Assembly: GCA_004835665.1 (NCBI GenBank)
Contig: RBKR01000005.1
Location: forward strand, 744,001-808,000
DNA: 64,000 nucleotides
Direction: 5' to 3'
DNA from: Phoma sp. XZ068
Taxonomy: Eukaryota; Ascomycota; Dothideomycetes; Pleosporales; Didymellaceae
Notes under the pieces: model-generated
What the model saw: the letters and a program-made list of their open reading frames with translations, nothing else
Told to the model about the DNA's origin: nothing
Databases searched by the model: none
Program-made: the position numbers and the translations under genes
Shown here: positions 32,583-43,518 of the stretch, in pieces
How the letters are laid out: every line of letters starts with the position of its first letter
How positions within the stretch are numbered: position 1 is the first letter of the stretch

Positions 32583-34228
32583 GATCAACGGGAAGTAGCG
32601 AAATACTAGAAAGTTGAGGTGGTGATGAAAGAGTTCTGTACGACTTCTACAGGGGCTTTAATACAAGCTGTTCTCGAGTCAGAAAGACCGACAAAGTAAG
32701 GCTCTAGAGCTGGAGTGGGAAGGACAGAACGCCTCCTTCATGCAACGACATCGTGAGCGCAGACCGTAGCAAGTGGCACTAATGATATCCGCCTCATATG
32801 TGCATGGGCCTGCTCTAGGCCAGTCCCAGTTCGAGAGAGCGCAGAAGTTCTAGACAGTCAGTGTGGGGAGGACCGGGAGGTTTAGACATCTGTATCCATG
32901 ATCGGACCTCGGGATGTAATTGCCACAGGGTGGTTGCGTTGGCGAAGGCCAATGCGACAGTTGCTTCGTGCTGCAAGGTAAGACGCTTGATATGTTACCT
33001 GCACGGTGGGTATGAGGGAAGTGGGTTGGTGCCTCGGTGGTGATGTTGTTGCACAATCCAATGATCTCAAAAAAATGGCTGAAGATACTTTGTGGATAAA
33101 CACTGGGATGCACGCCTTCGTTTTCCATAAGACACTCTACTCTGAAGATTCAAGGTTCTCCGCCTCTGGCCCGAGCTATTAAGACATGTTGGTGCAGGGA
33201 TTCTCTTCCATTGCAGTCTGGCATACTTCTGCAGCCGACGTGGCTGAATGCAACATCGCAATACCACAGGACCATTATTATGGAGACTCATTTCGAAGCG
33301 CATCCATCGCGCTCACCAAATCTTGTCCCCGGTATCTGTAGGACTCCCTTCGAAGTCAAACTCGATGTTGGCCTGAATACCTATTCAATCCCGTTTTCGG
33401 CCTAGCAAACATCTGCAAGTAAGAGGCACAGTCCTTCCAAAAGCCTAGGTTTTATGATGAACATCATTGCTTTGGGCGAAGAAACCTTCGAAAATCAAAG
33501 CCTTCACAACTCTCTCCCTGGTATGTTGCTGAATACTGCGACTCGCTGACCTAGAAGTTGAGATTGTAAAGCACAAGGTAATACAAGGCGTTCAATTCGG
33601 CCTTTTGAACAGCACACCAAGCACATCGTGAAGCTAAGATCGTCTTTGAGATGGCCTATCTCCGTTCTATAAGAAGATCGATCTTGGAGGCGATGCAAAT
33701 ATGATACGATCTCCCCATCCATAAATGGCACAGTAATCCGCGGAGCAACCCACGAATGAATACCTTGCGTGGAAGAGAAACTGCCTCAAGATGCGAATCC
33801 TCCATACCACGTGCACCAACATGCAAACAAATCTGTATCGATGCAAGATGACTTTATCTCGATCGTGGCAACAACTCTTGCGCACAAAATGGTAGATCAG
33901 AGGGTCTTGCACAATAATTCGTGAAGAGCTACACTGGAAGTACAGTCGCTGAATGCCGACAGTTTGTAACAGACCACTGGTACTTGACCGATACCCTTTC
34001 CGTTTTCTGCAAATCACTACTGTCCTTTTTGGCTTTCTCATTCCGCTTCCTCCAAGTGGCACAGTTGGCCCATGTCTATTGTGCTCCTGCATGTTATTCA
34101 CCACGCCCCTGGTGCTCGTCGGTTTATAACTGTGATAAATCGGTAACAACAGCCCGACGACGATGTGACCAGCAGTTCATTAGCTTGACTCGTTGCTCAA
34201 AGCCAGCTTTGTACGGACCAAGACCAAA
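32583..34228. other. gene-free stretch, 1.6 kb
   Basis: Promoter of the GMC gene, then sequence without convincing frames on either strand, up to the receptor gene. Confidence 0.5.
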
Positions 34229-35497
34229 ATGTCCACGCCAACAGCGAACCTTCCAATGGACGACAGGTCCAACGCCATCAAGTTCAGCTTTCCCTTTGTG
34301 GCAATCACTAGCACGCTATTCGTAGCACTTCGTTTCTGTAACAACATCAAAACCAAGAAATTTTGGTATCTCAATGTCAGCGACTGGCTTCTTGTACTGG
34401 CTCAGGTACGCGACAACTGTTTATTGAGTCATGATTGTATATGATCTGATCTAATGACTAGATTTGCGCGCTAATTGCAGCTGTCTTTGGATATCTCTCA
34501 GCATGGGTCGGTTCTGGCAAGCATGCATGGGACCCATCTGTCACGAAAGATGATACTGCAAAGTATATGATGTACCTTTGGTTCGGCCAATACTTCAATC
34601 TTACTTCAATGGCGGCGCTCAAATTCAGCATTTGCGCCTTCATGCTACAGCTCGGCTTTTCCAGGACATTTCAAAAGTGGATCTGGGTCTCAGTTTTCAT
34701 CCACACTGGGTTCAATGTCGTATTTCCATACGTTGTCATGTTCGGTGAATGCGGCCCGGTTGCAAAGCACTGGGATCCAACGCTCCCCGGATATTGCTGG
34801 GGTCCTAGGCTTCGAACGACCTCAGGTAAGAGGGACTGCCATCCACTGCTCTAGCTAATCCACTTTCACAGGATACTGTGGTGCTAGTTCGAACATTGCG
34901 TCAGATCTCTTCTACACTGCGGCACCCCTTATCTACATCAGATCCGTGCAGCTGCCCCGACGAGCAATGTGGGGCGTACGAGTAGTATTCCTGCTCGGTT
35001 TCATGTGCGTTTTTGCCTCACTATCAGTACCTACCAGCTCTGACGCAGTTTACAGGACGACAATTATTTCCGCTGTCAAGCTATACGAAATCAAAGCTCT
35101 GAACGAATCGGTTGATGTCACTTACGAGAGTGTCAATCTTTCGATCCTCTCGGTAACAGAAGTGTTCGTCGGAGCACTCACGGCCAGTCTGCCACCTCTA
35201 CGCCGTCTCTTTGAAAACATGCTCAACAAAATCCTCCCCGAAAGTATCTTGGGAACAAAGGGCAGATCAAACATACACAGCTTTGTGTTACCGAATTACA
35301 ACAGCAATTCTGACCACAGCACAGAACGTTCGAAGCAAGAGAATCACAAGTCTGATGATAGTAGTGATAAGTCTATCTTGACAGATTCTGCGGCGGATAT
35401 TGTCCAGGGTAAGTTGGGTGATATCGTTAGGACCACGCATGTCAGTTTGCATATGGACAGCACAAGGCCTCATTCGAGGAGGGACTCCTGGGCTTGA
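34229..35497 (+). CDS. Pth11/SAT20-type rhodopsin-fold membrane protein
   Basis: Four exons (34229-34405, 34462-34825, 34872-35004, 35056-35497; introns 56, 46 and 51 nt) encode 371 residues. About seven hydrophobic helices are visible (SFPFVAITSTLFVALRF, DWLLVLAQICALIAAVFGYL, KFSICAFMLQLGF, WVSVFIHTGFNVVFPYVVMF, DLFYTAAPLIYIRSVQLP, VVFLLGFM onward, and the SVTEVFVGALTASLPPLRRLF segment). This fits the fungal rhodopsin-domain (DUF3328-unrelated, Pth11-like) family, whose members can sense surface or host cues. The cytosolic tail is Ser/Asp/Lys-rich. The third intron is stopless and a multiple of three; I include it because a donor, branch and acceptor are present and its translation does not resemble the family. 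Confidence 0.8.
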
Positions 35498-35941
35498 AAG
35501 TTTCTTTGGTCTATGTAGGGAGGATCATGGTTTCGGCTTGTTACATGTTCGTTTCTTCATTGTATTTTTTGACATGACAAGGAAGAATTCGGAAATGAAA
35601 TGATGCCTATTTTGCGAATGACTCAGTACAGAATTGCAATGGAGATAGTCTAAAGGGAAAGCAACGAGGAAATTAAAACAAAGTCCTGCTTCCACTCGCT
35701 GATGATACCGAGGTTCCAAACCTGCGAGAGCGCAAGGCTTTGTACCTTTACATCATTAGTCATGCCTTGGTGCAGTGATCCATTCGGAGGTTCTTGGCCA
35801 TCACAACGCATACAAAGTGTAATTCCATTAGATTCGAGCTCACTATATCTTGGCGGTGACGGTTAGCAGTGTGATGCGAAGCCGATCCCTAGAGTCCTTC
35901 GCGCCCTTGAGCGCCTTCTTCTCGTGGACGGAATGTTGGCG
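35498..35941. other. intergenic, convergent 3' flanks
   Basis: Lies between the 3' ends of the receptor gene and the CCCH gene. Nothing is recognised. Confidence 0.5.
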
Positions 35942-37592
35942 CTACAAGAGCTTAAACTGCAAATCCACGCCCCTGCCTTGGGCATCGTGGCGCTTAGTAC
36001 CCTGTCTCGGGGTTTGATCTTCTCTGGGCTTGCAATCGCTGGCATGTTGCGAAACCGCTAGTCCAGCAGGAGGACTGGGAGCGGCAAGATGTTCGGTATA
36101 CTTCCGTGAGCGCGATCCACGCTTCTTATGCGCCCTGGAAGGCTTTGTACACCCATCACTCTCACGCGCCACAGGAAAGTTGTTCATCGATCGAACCCCC
36201 GGGTTTGCTTCAAATGCTGCGCAATTGATCTTCTTCGCCTCTTGTCTGGCCCTGCGTTCCGTCATCGTTGTCCGAGGGAGGGGGTTTGAAGATGAGATGA
36301 CAGTGTCATTCATAACACAAACATTTGCGTTCGAGAGTGGATTTCTTGAGTATGTATTACTTGACTCTGGAAGTGGGTTAGTTGTAACTGGATTGGGGGG
36401 TGTAACAGTGTGCACTTTGACATCCATTGCATCTTCCCGGAGCGAAGAAGCGAATGTCTGAGAGATCTGTTCTACGGGTAGAACAACTGTGATATCTGCA
36501 TCATGGGATGACGATGCACCCAAAAACGGATTGTCTGCCTTTGGAGAAACCGATGGTTGTATTGTAAAGGATGTATCGTCGAGGTCGTCTAAATCGATAA
36601 GGTTCGGGAAGTTGACAAGTGCTTCACTGACTTCAGAAGCAATCGGGTCCGGCATCTCATTTTTAAGACTCTGGTCGCTGCGATGGGCACGTGTGAAGGG
36701 ACGGAATTCTTGCAAAGCTGCAGGTTCAGTTGAAAGCTGTCGGTTAATTTTGTCCTGCACGATGCGCGGGCGTAACCAGCTTGAACCCCAAACACATATG
36801 GCGGTCTTGTCTCTGTACCATTTCGGGAACTGAGGGAACCCAAGCTCTCGAAGCTTTGCACGGTCAGGCATCTCGTGCTTGAATCTGCAGCCTTGTTGCA
36901 CAAAGTCGCATTGGCTCGTCCTTATCCAGTGTGTGCAGTACTCCTTCTTCGACGGATCAGGCTCGATACCGGAGGGATTTGAGACGTGAACGGACGGGTG
37001 CTGAACCTGTCTCCGATCCGTAGTTGCGATCGTGTCTGTAACAGATGCTAAGTGCCCAACAAGAGCTGTGCGAGTTGAATGATGAGTGTCTTGTTCTATA
37101 GTACCGACTGGCGCCGGCAAATCTCCTCGAGAGTCCTGTGATACATGCGCTGGTAAAACGAGATCTTTGCGAGCTTTGTAATCGGGCGGTAAGTATTCAG
37201 GCTTGGCTGGTGGCGCTGGCTGAACAAGGTGGCTGTTGGCAGAACGTTGTGTTGGGAGCGGCGACAGACGTTCTTGAGCGACTCTGACCAACTTCCAGCC
37301 CTCTTCTATCATTTGACGAGGTGTCATTTGGCGTGACAAGTCGACTACGAGTGGCACCAGGACATTGTTGCGAAGGATGCAGTAACGATCTCCGGGCGGA
37401 ACTAGCATAGCTGTTTACGTCGGTCGATTACCTAGGTACGTAGTATGTAGGCAGACAAGGACATACAAATGACAGAGGTTATTTTCTGGTCAATATACCG
37501 ACTGGAAAACGAATGCAAGTCAATGAGTTGAATACAGAGCGGAGGTCTCACCCATTGTTATCTCTGTACGCCAGCATACGTGCCTGAGACAT
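35942..37592 (-). CDS. CCCH zinc-finger protein
   Basis: Three exons (37552-37592, 37467-37501, 35942-37410; introns 50 and 56 nt) encode 514 residues, starting MSQARMLAYRDNNGRYIDQK. The two small 5' exons are supported by clean GT-AG sites and continuous frame. A single CCCH finger is visible (YCTHWIRTSQCDFVQQGCRF and the following KH, i.e. C-x8-C-x5-C-x3-H) near the centre, followed by FPKWYRDK. The N-terminus (PPGDRYCILRNNVLVPLVV) resembles the leader of a fungal CCCH family. The C-terminus is disordered and basic, with KKRGSRSRKY. CCCH fingers usually bind RNA; the target is unknown. Without the 5' exons the protein would begin at an internal Met (MLVPPGDRY). Confidence 0.82.
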
Positions 37593-39158
37593 CAAGGTTT
37601 GTCTCTTGCGCTGCCCTCAAGCATTGCTCGTTTGCTCGCTGCACGCGAGGGGAAATTTGGATCTCGCGCGTAACTGCTTCCTTAGAGTCATTTACAAGAC
37701 TGTCTCTCCAAGAATCTGGAGACAGTGGTATCCTCAAGCGGCCGCATTGGCGATGACATTTATCATGTTGTTACTCTCTGCGAACAGAAAATGACCACTT
37801 ATTGCTGTCTGATACCGTACCTGGAGGCTCTGTGTAGAGGATGGAATGTAATCTGTATTTCGGATTGTCGTTTGGCGGTTTGTATAATATGATTGACGTT
37901 GCAAGCGGGTACACACAGTTTGTTGACTAGACAGCCAACTGTCGTCACAGAGAGCCCAGATCTGGCCGTGAGCCATCCTGGAAGCTTATTCGGGAGCGAA
38001 TTCGCCGTTTGTCCTTAGGTCAGTCTCCAGGTGACATGCTGAATGATCACGAGTTTGTTGGCCGTATCGCGGAAGACAGCTGCCGCCTCGTTCAGCAGTC
38101 AATTGCTCTTACAGCGCTCCGCGGAAGTTGCGAGTATATCCACTACTGCATTTCAAGTGCAACGCGCCGGGCGATCCTTGGCAGTCAGAGCGTAGTAGTG
38201 CAAACCGGCTGAACTAGATGAGGTGGGTCCGATCCGTGATCCTCGCAGCGCCGGACAAACTGTAGGATCTGCAGCGAACTCGAAAGGATGGAGGTGACAT
38301 TGTGACGGCGTGTGATGCTCGGAGTGTCTAACTATTAGTTATCTGGTAGACGAGGACCGGAATGTGATCTTCAATACGGTATGTAGGGTACCCGTTGCAC
38401 ATTTAGCTAGCCCTGTCATTAGGAAGCGCTAGCGCCTGCATCCATGTGAAGATCCGTGGAACCATGGACTGCCGAACTTTCCCCACTTCCAACAGCAGTC
38501 CAAATCAAATCACAGCGCGAGCATGATCTCCAATCTTCGCGGCATTCTAACGGTCATTGGCGAGCTACTCCGGTGTGGGGACCACGGTACTCTTGTAGTG
38601 TCGATATGTCCCGCCTCCACACATGGCTGGCGCAGCTATAAAGTTTGCCTCGACGTTCCATAGTCCGCCTGGGCGGCATTGACAGCATGGCTCTCGGATT
38701 TAGAATCTCCTGCGTCACCACTTATCATCCCGAGGCATATCGTGGAGCTGCCTCCGATGCCATTGAACTTGTGTTTCAGATCGACAAACTTTGAGACTAA
38801 GAAAGAGCAAGTTAGCACTGGTTGCGCCACCGCTGAGTAGCGAATGAATCCATGCGACATATTGTGCATTAATTCAAGGACCAAACTTCGGACGTCGGCG
38901 GTTGAACAATAGCGTTCTTTGGCAGGGGCGGGACCGCGGTCGTGAAGTACTGGAATCGCAGCCTAGCTGACGGGAAACTAGAGTTAGAACGCCTTGCAAA
39001 TGGAAATCCCATCATAACAACCACTCTTTATCCACTTGCGCTCTTTTCTTGCTTCATCCGAGCAATTTAATTCTCCGTAAATGGCCCTCAGCGGCCAATC
39101 TGAAACAGACGGGGTGGTTTCATTTGGCTGATATTAAGGCATAAAACATACAGTCGCC
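37593..39158. other. gene-free stretch, 1.6 kb
   Basis: Divergent promoter region between the CCCH gene and the second receptor gene. Only short chance-like frames. Confidence 0.5.
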
Positions 39159-40572
39159 ATGGAAAGCCGGCGAAACGAAGTACTCGCGGTGGCGACCTTG
39201 TTCTTCTTACTTTCATGGGTAACAGTCAGTCTACGATTCTACGTGCGAGGGAAGTTGATGCATACTTGGGGACCGGACGATACGTAAGCCATTCAAATGT
39301 TCCCGCTCCTTGTCGAAAGAGATGCTCATGTCTACGCAGATTCATGGGTGCTACCATGGTAAGGCGCACGCTTAGACATTCAAAGCCCCCGTGGCATCTA
39401 CTTACGATTATAGGTTATCTTCACAGTATATTTGGCTTTTCAGACAGTTGCCGCAGTATATGGAACTGGACGACACCGATGGGACCTGGAAGACAGCGAT
39501 GCCAGGACAGCCCTACTAGTACGTATTGTGGACGTCCTTCAATGAGTACAACGTGTCTGACTACTCAACAGTTTTGGTATCTGTGCGAGCTACTCTACAT
39601 ACTCGCGAATTGTGCCCTCAAATTCTCCATTGGCTACTTCTATCTGCGAGTTGCCATACAACGATGGCATGTTTGGACGATCAAGATCTTGATGGGTGGC
39701 GCTATTTTGTTCTCAATTGTCTACTTCTTCCTGGTTACGTTCCAGTGTACGCCAGGTAAGTCGTTGATGCCTGTTGCATTCGCCTCCCATGTATAGTTGC
39801 TGACTCCGCGAAAGTCTCCGAGTTCTGGAATAACCACCCTGCGTCCGAGAGATGCTTATCAGCTGGACCTACGAAGGGGATAACGTATGCTCTTGCAGCT
39901 GTGAATGCCGCTGCGGATTGGCTTCTTGGGACTCTGCCATTCTTCATCGTCTGGGATTTGCAGATGAAACTCAAGACGAAAATTCTCGTTGCTGGCATTC
40001 TGGCCTTCGCTGCGATCGGTAGTACCGCAACCATCGTTCGCATGTTCTATATACATTCACTAATGGATGGTCCCGACTTTTTGTATGCAACTACCGATGT
40101 TGCTATCTGGAGTACAGTCGAGCCTGGCATTGGTATCACTGCTAGTAGTATTGCGACTCTGCGACCGCTTGTCCGCCATTGCCTGTGGCGTATGGGGCTT
40201 GCACCTCCTCCTGGATACAGTCATACATACTATCCTTCGATCAGTGAACAGAAGCACAAGTATCGCCGCGGCTACAGGCGAAGCCTTAGTCCATCCGACT
40301 TGGTACCTACCGAGCGTGGCGGAATTACCTCCACAGAGATTCATGGACCGAAATCGTCGGCCGCACAAGGTACGAATAACGAAAGATTGATCACCCTTCC
40401 TTCGATTGTTATTGAGGAAGACTATGTTCAAACTCCTGAGGGGCATATTTTGCAAACTACCACTGTTCAGCACGAATTCGATACTCCACCACGATTACAT
40501 CTACGAGATAGTTTTAGAAACAGCTTCACCCGGGGAAGCATTCTCAGCCTTGGAAGAAACCGAGGAGAGTAA
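39159..40572 (+). CDS. Pth11-type rhodopsin-domain receptor-like protein
   Basis: Five exons (39159-39283, 39340-39358, 39414-39518, 39572-39755, 39815-40572; introns 53-59 nt) encode 396 residues; exon 2 is a 19-nt microexon. The protein starts MESRRNEVLAVATLFFLLSW and has seven hydrophobic segments, including VIFTVYLAFQTVAAVYGTG, FWYLCELLYILANCALKFSI, ILMGGAILFSIVYFFLVTFQ, ALAAVNAAADWLLGTLPFFI and ILVAGILAFAAIGSTATIVR. YATTDVAIWSTVEPGIGITA is a hallmark of the fungal rhodopsin-domain (Pth11-like) family. The long cytosolic tail is charged and Ser-rich. The last intron ends in AAG rather than CAG. A sensing role is known only for a few relatives. The first family member lies 3.7 kb upstream, so this may be a local pair. 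Confidence 0.85.
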
Positions 40573-40913
40573 TGCAATGCCAAATTCCATATTGTCCACC
40601 TAGCGCCGTGCACTGACAAACACCGAACGCATCAAAAGGGCGATCGCAAACCCTGCTAGACGTTCAAAAAATGACTTTACTTGCCACTGCATGATTGCTC
40701 ATTTCCATCATTGTTCGAGATGCTAGTGTTTCTGACTCGAAATCTACTTTTGCGATAACACCATCACGCCACCGACTTTTACTTGTCTCTCCACGAGCAC
40801 AGCCACCTTTTGTGGTGGTGACACCGAAATCAAAGGGATACAAAGCCATTCCATTTCCTAAAGGCTGACAAGCTCAACAGCAACGCCCGGCACAATAAAC
40901 TTTTGTGCAACTT
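40573..40913. other. intergenic
   Basis: 3' flank of the receptor gene and promoter of the next gene. No feature is recognised. Confidence 0.5.
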
Positions 40914-41699
40914 ATGATGTCAGCCTCAAAGCCACCAACCACGGCCTCCCAAACAAACGCCAACATCCTCATTGAAGCTTCACACATGCCCACAATAGTG
41001 CGATTCCACTACCTGTTCCACTACTCTAAAGCTCTCGTCAACTCCCACGGCCCATACACAACACACACCAACACTACGGTCTTCACACGCACCAATCACC
41101 CACACGTCAAGCCGTACGGCCCCTCCTCAAAATGCCTCGCAACCTCTCTCGCAGCAGCGCAAGACTGTATAGGCAGTGCACAAGTTCCTGGCCCTGCAAA
41201 AGAAGACCTTCATATTTTCAAGCGCCTATGGGACACGACCATCGATGTTCTAGAACAGGTGCTAGCCACTGGCGATCTAGACCACGAGTCATTTGGGTGG
41301 GGGATTTTTGGGTTGTGCGCGGGGTACATGTACCCTCCTTCTGAAGCGTCGTATGAAATATTTGAGGATCATAAGCATCGGTTGCACGAGGCGCTTTTGG
41401 CCCTGCCGACAATTGAGTCACCGAGGCGCAAAAGAGAGGAAATGGTGTTGAACGGTGAAGGGAGAGTTGAGGTACTTGCTAACGCGAACAGACAGGTGCA
41501 TATATGTGCTAGCTTAGTACTGCAGAGGTTCAGGCAAGAAGGCTGGCATCGGATCAGGTGGTGGCATGGGATTAAGGTGGCGGAGAGATGGGTTGGAAGG
41601 CTAGGATTAGTGGATAAGGCGGAGCTTCGCGATAAAAGAGTCATGACGGAAGGACCGTTTGTGAGGGAGGCAGATAAAGAAACGCTCAGCGATAACTGA
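40914..41699 (+). CDS. hypothetical protein
   Basis: An intronless frame of 261 residues from the ATG at 40914 (a second ATG follows directly). I do not recognise a domain. The N-terminus is Thr/His-rich, then TVFTRTNHPHVKPYGPSSKC. The middle is helical with LHIFKRLWDTTIDVLEQVLA and FGWGIFGLCAGYMYPPSEAS. The C-terminus is basic and Trp-rich (WHRIRWWHGIKVAERWVGRL). The amino-acid composition is protein-like and the frame is long for this window, so it is probably real and lineage-specific. Confidence 0.6.
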   Translation: MMSASKPPTTASQTNANILIEASHMPTIVRFHYLFHYSKALVNSHGPYTTHTNTTVFTRTNHPHVKPYGPSSKCLATSLAAAQDCIGSAQVPGPAKEDLHIFKRLWDTTIDVLEQVLATGDLDHESFGWGIFGLCAGYMYPPSEASYEIFEDHKHRLHEALLALPTIESPRRKREEMVLNGEGRVEVLANANRQVHICASLVLQRFRQEGWHRIRWWHGIKVAERWVGRLGLVDKAELRDKRVMTEGPFVREADKETLSDN

Positions 41700-41919
41700 A
41701 CCTGTATTCATAATTGGGAAATAAGTAAGCGGCTGCCCCGATCATTACAGAAATAGAAGGCATCAGGTAGCCTCAATTCATATCAGACTTCCAGTAACCA
41801 CAAGCTGGACGGAGAACACACAGCGTACATATGGTATTGATTGTCAACTTATCTTTTTCCATTGACACGTGTTCAACCTTTTGTCATACCACAAAGCTAT
41901 CTCCCCCTCCAAATGCTGA

Positions 41920-43518
41920 CTACGATCCACCCTTAGAAGGAGTAAAGTTGGTAGCCGTCAGGTCTGGGCTGCCCTGCACGATAAATGGCTTATCCTTCTT
42001 CAGGGTGGCCAAGAAGCCATCGCTGACCTTCAAGTGATCCTTCACAATCTGCTTAGGCGTGAGGCCGAGCCATTGATTCACGCTAATATCGGAGTACTCC
42101 TTAGCCTGCAACACTTCAAGGAAAACGAGAGTCTCATTGCCAGTGTTCTCAAGGTAATGAGCGTTAGGAACAGGCACGTATCCAACATCTCCGGCAGTGA
42201 AGTCGAATGTGCGTGAAGAGCCTGGTGCTTGGTAGACTGTAAGTCGAGCTGAACCCTTTAGAAAGTAGGTCCACTCGTCAGAAGTTGTGTGCCAGTGCAT
42301 TTCACGCATTGCACCTGGCTCTACAGTGATCAAGGCTGTAGAGAACGTATCGGCAACGGGAAATGTGGTGGGATCGAGAATCTTGATTGATCCTCCAGGA
42401 ACTTTCAGTGGCTCCTGTTTCGAGAAGTGGTACGAGTACTGTGTTTGCTTTGGGATCATGCCAGCAGATCCTGTGACGTTCTGCTCACTGATGTTCCTTG
42501 GTGGTGGCGTACCTGGAAATATCCAAAGTTGGCCGTCAGGTAGGGTGTCCCAAGTTCTGGTCGAGGTGCGGAAGTTCTTTGCTAAGACCTCCTTGGGGTT
42601 GCGTTCCATTAGCTCAGACAGAAGGAAGGTGTTGTCCTCGCTAAACGCGCCGTCGTCAAACACGAGCAGGAACTCGCATCCGGTGTCAAAGGCTTGAATA
42701 GAATGTGGAATACCAGGTGGGAAGAACCACACATCACCCGCTGTGACATCGTCGACAAATGTTTCGCCAGCTTCATTCATTGATTGAATGCGAACGCTAC
42801 CGTTGAGCCTGCAATTTTTGGTCAATATGCCTCTAAACAGAAATCAGATGAAGGACGTACATGAGGGCCCACTCTCCCTGCTTATGCCAATGAAGCTCAC
42901 GATAGGCATTTGGGCTGAGGCGCATGTTGACACCTGCCATTGCTGTTGCGATAGGTAACTGATCTTCGTTCTGCGAACGTGCCCAACCTGCGCCTGCCAA
43001 CCCATGGCGGTTGTGTGATAGCCCGAACGGCCACTTTGCATTTTTCACATCTCCAGCATCAGTAGTGGGTGGAGCAAAAAGATCGCTATTGAGAGCATCG
43101 TACGAATCTGTCCTGGTGTGCGTCAGAGCTGGTGTCAATGTAGTGTATGTCAAAATGCTTTGTCTCACCTTGGACCTGGGTCTGTGGGTCCAGTTGTGCC
43201 ACCTCGAATAGGTTGGGGATTTTTCACGTTCGTGAGGTCAATGTAGAGTCCTTCGTCAGGGTCTGCTGATTGTCCAGGTCCAAGTTCGAATTCACCGGGG
43301 GAAATGACAGTCGACTCAGTAGAGACTGCATTCGACGATGCAAACCCAATTAATGCTTCCGAACCACGCAGCGACCCTGAAGCCCCACTAGGCAAGACTT
43401 GGTCGCCGGCTACCGGTGATGAATCTACAAGTTTATGGCTTGCAGATACAGGAGGAGCAGGAATGGCCAAAGTCGTACTTATCAGCGATGAAAGAACGTG
43501 TATGAGAGAGTATCTCAT
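41920..43518 (-). CDS. secreted bicupin oxalate decarboxylase
   Basis: Three exons (43169-43518, 42861-43112, 41920-42808; introns 56 and 52 nt) encode 496 residues. A signal peptide (MRYSLIHVLSSLISTTLAIP) is followed by two cupin domains. Each has the Mn-binding HxHxxxxE core: ELHWHKQGEWAL near residue 190 and EMHWHTTSDEW near residue 365; each later His is in GIPHS and PNAHYLEN. The segment FDDGAFSEDNTFLL holds the lid over the N-terminal active site. In OxdC the lid (SENS) carries the proton-donating Glu; here it reads SEDN, with the Glu kept. The enzyme converts oxalate to formate and CO2 outside the cell. The 5' intron falls just before the first cupin. Confidence 0.9.
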
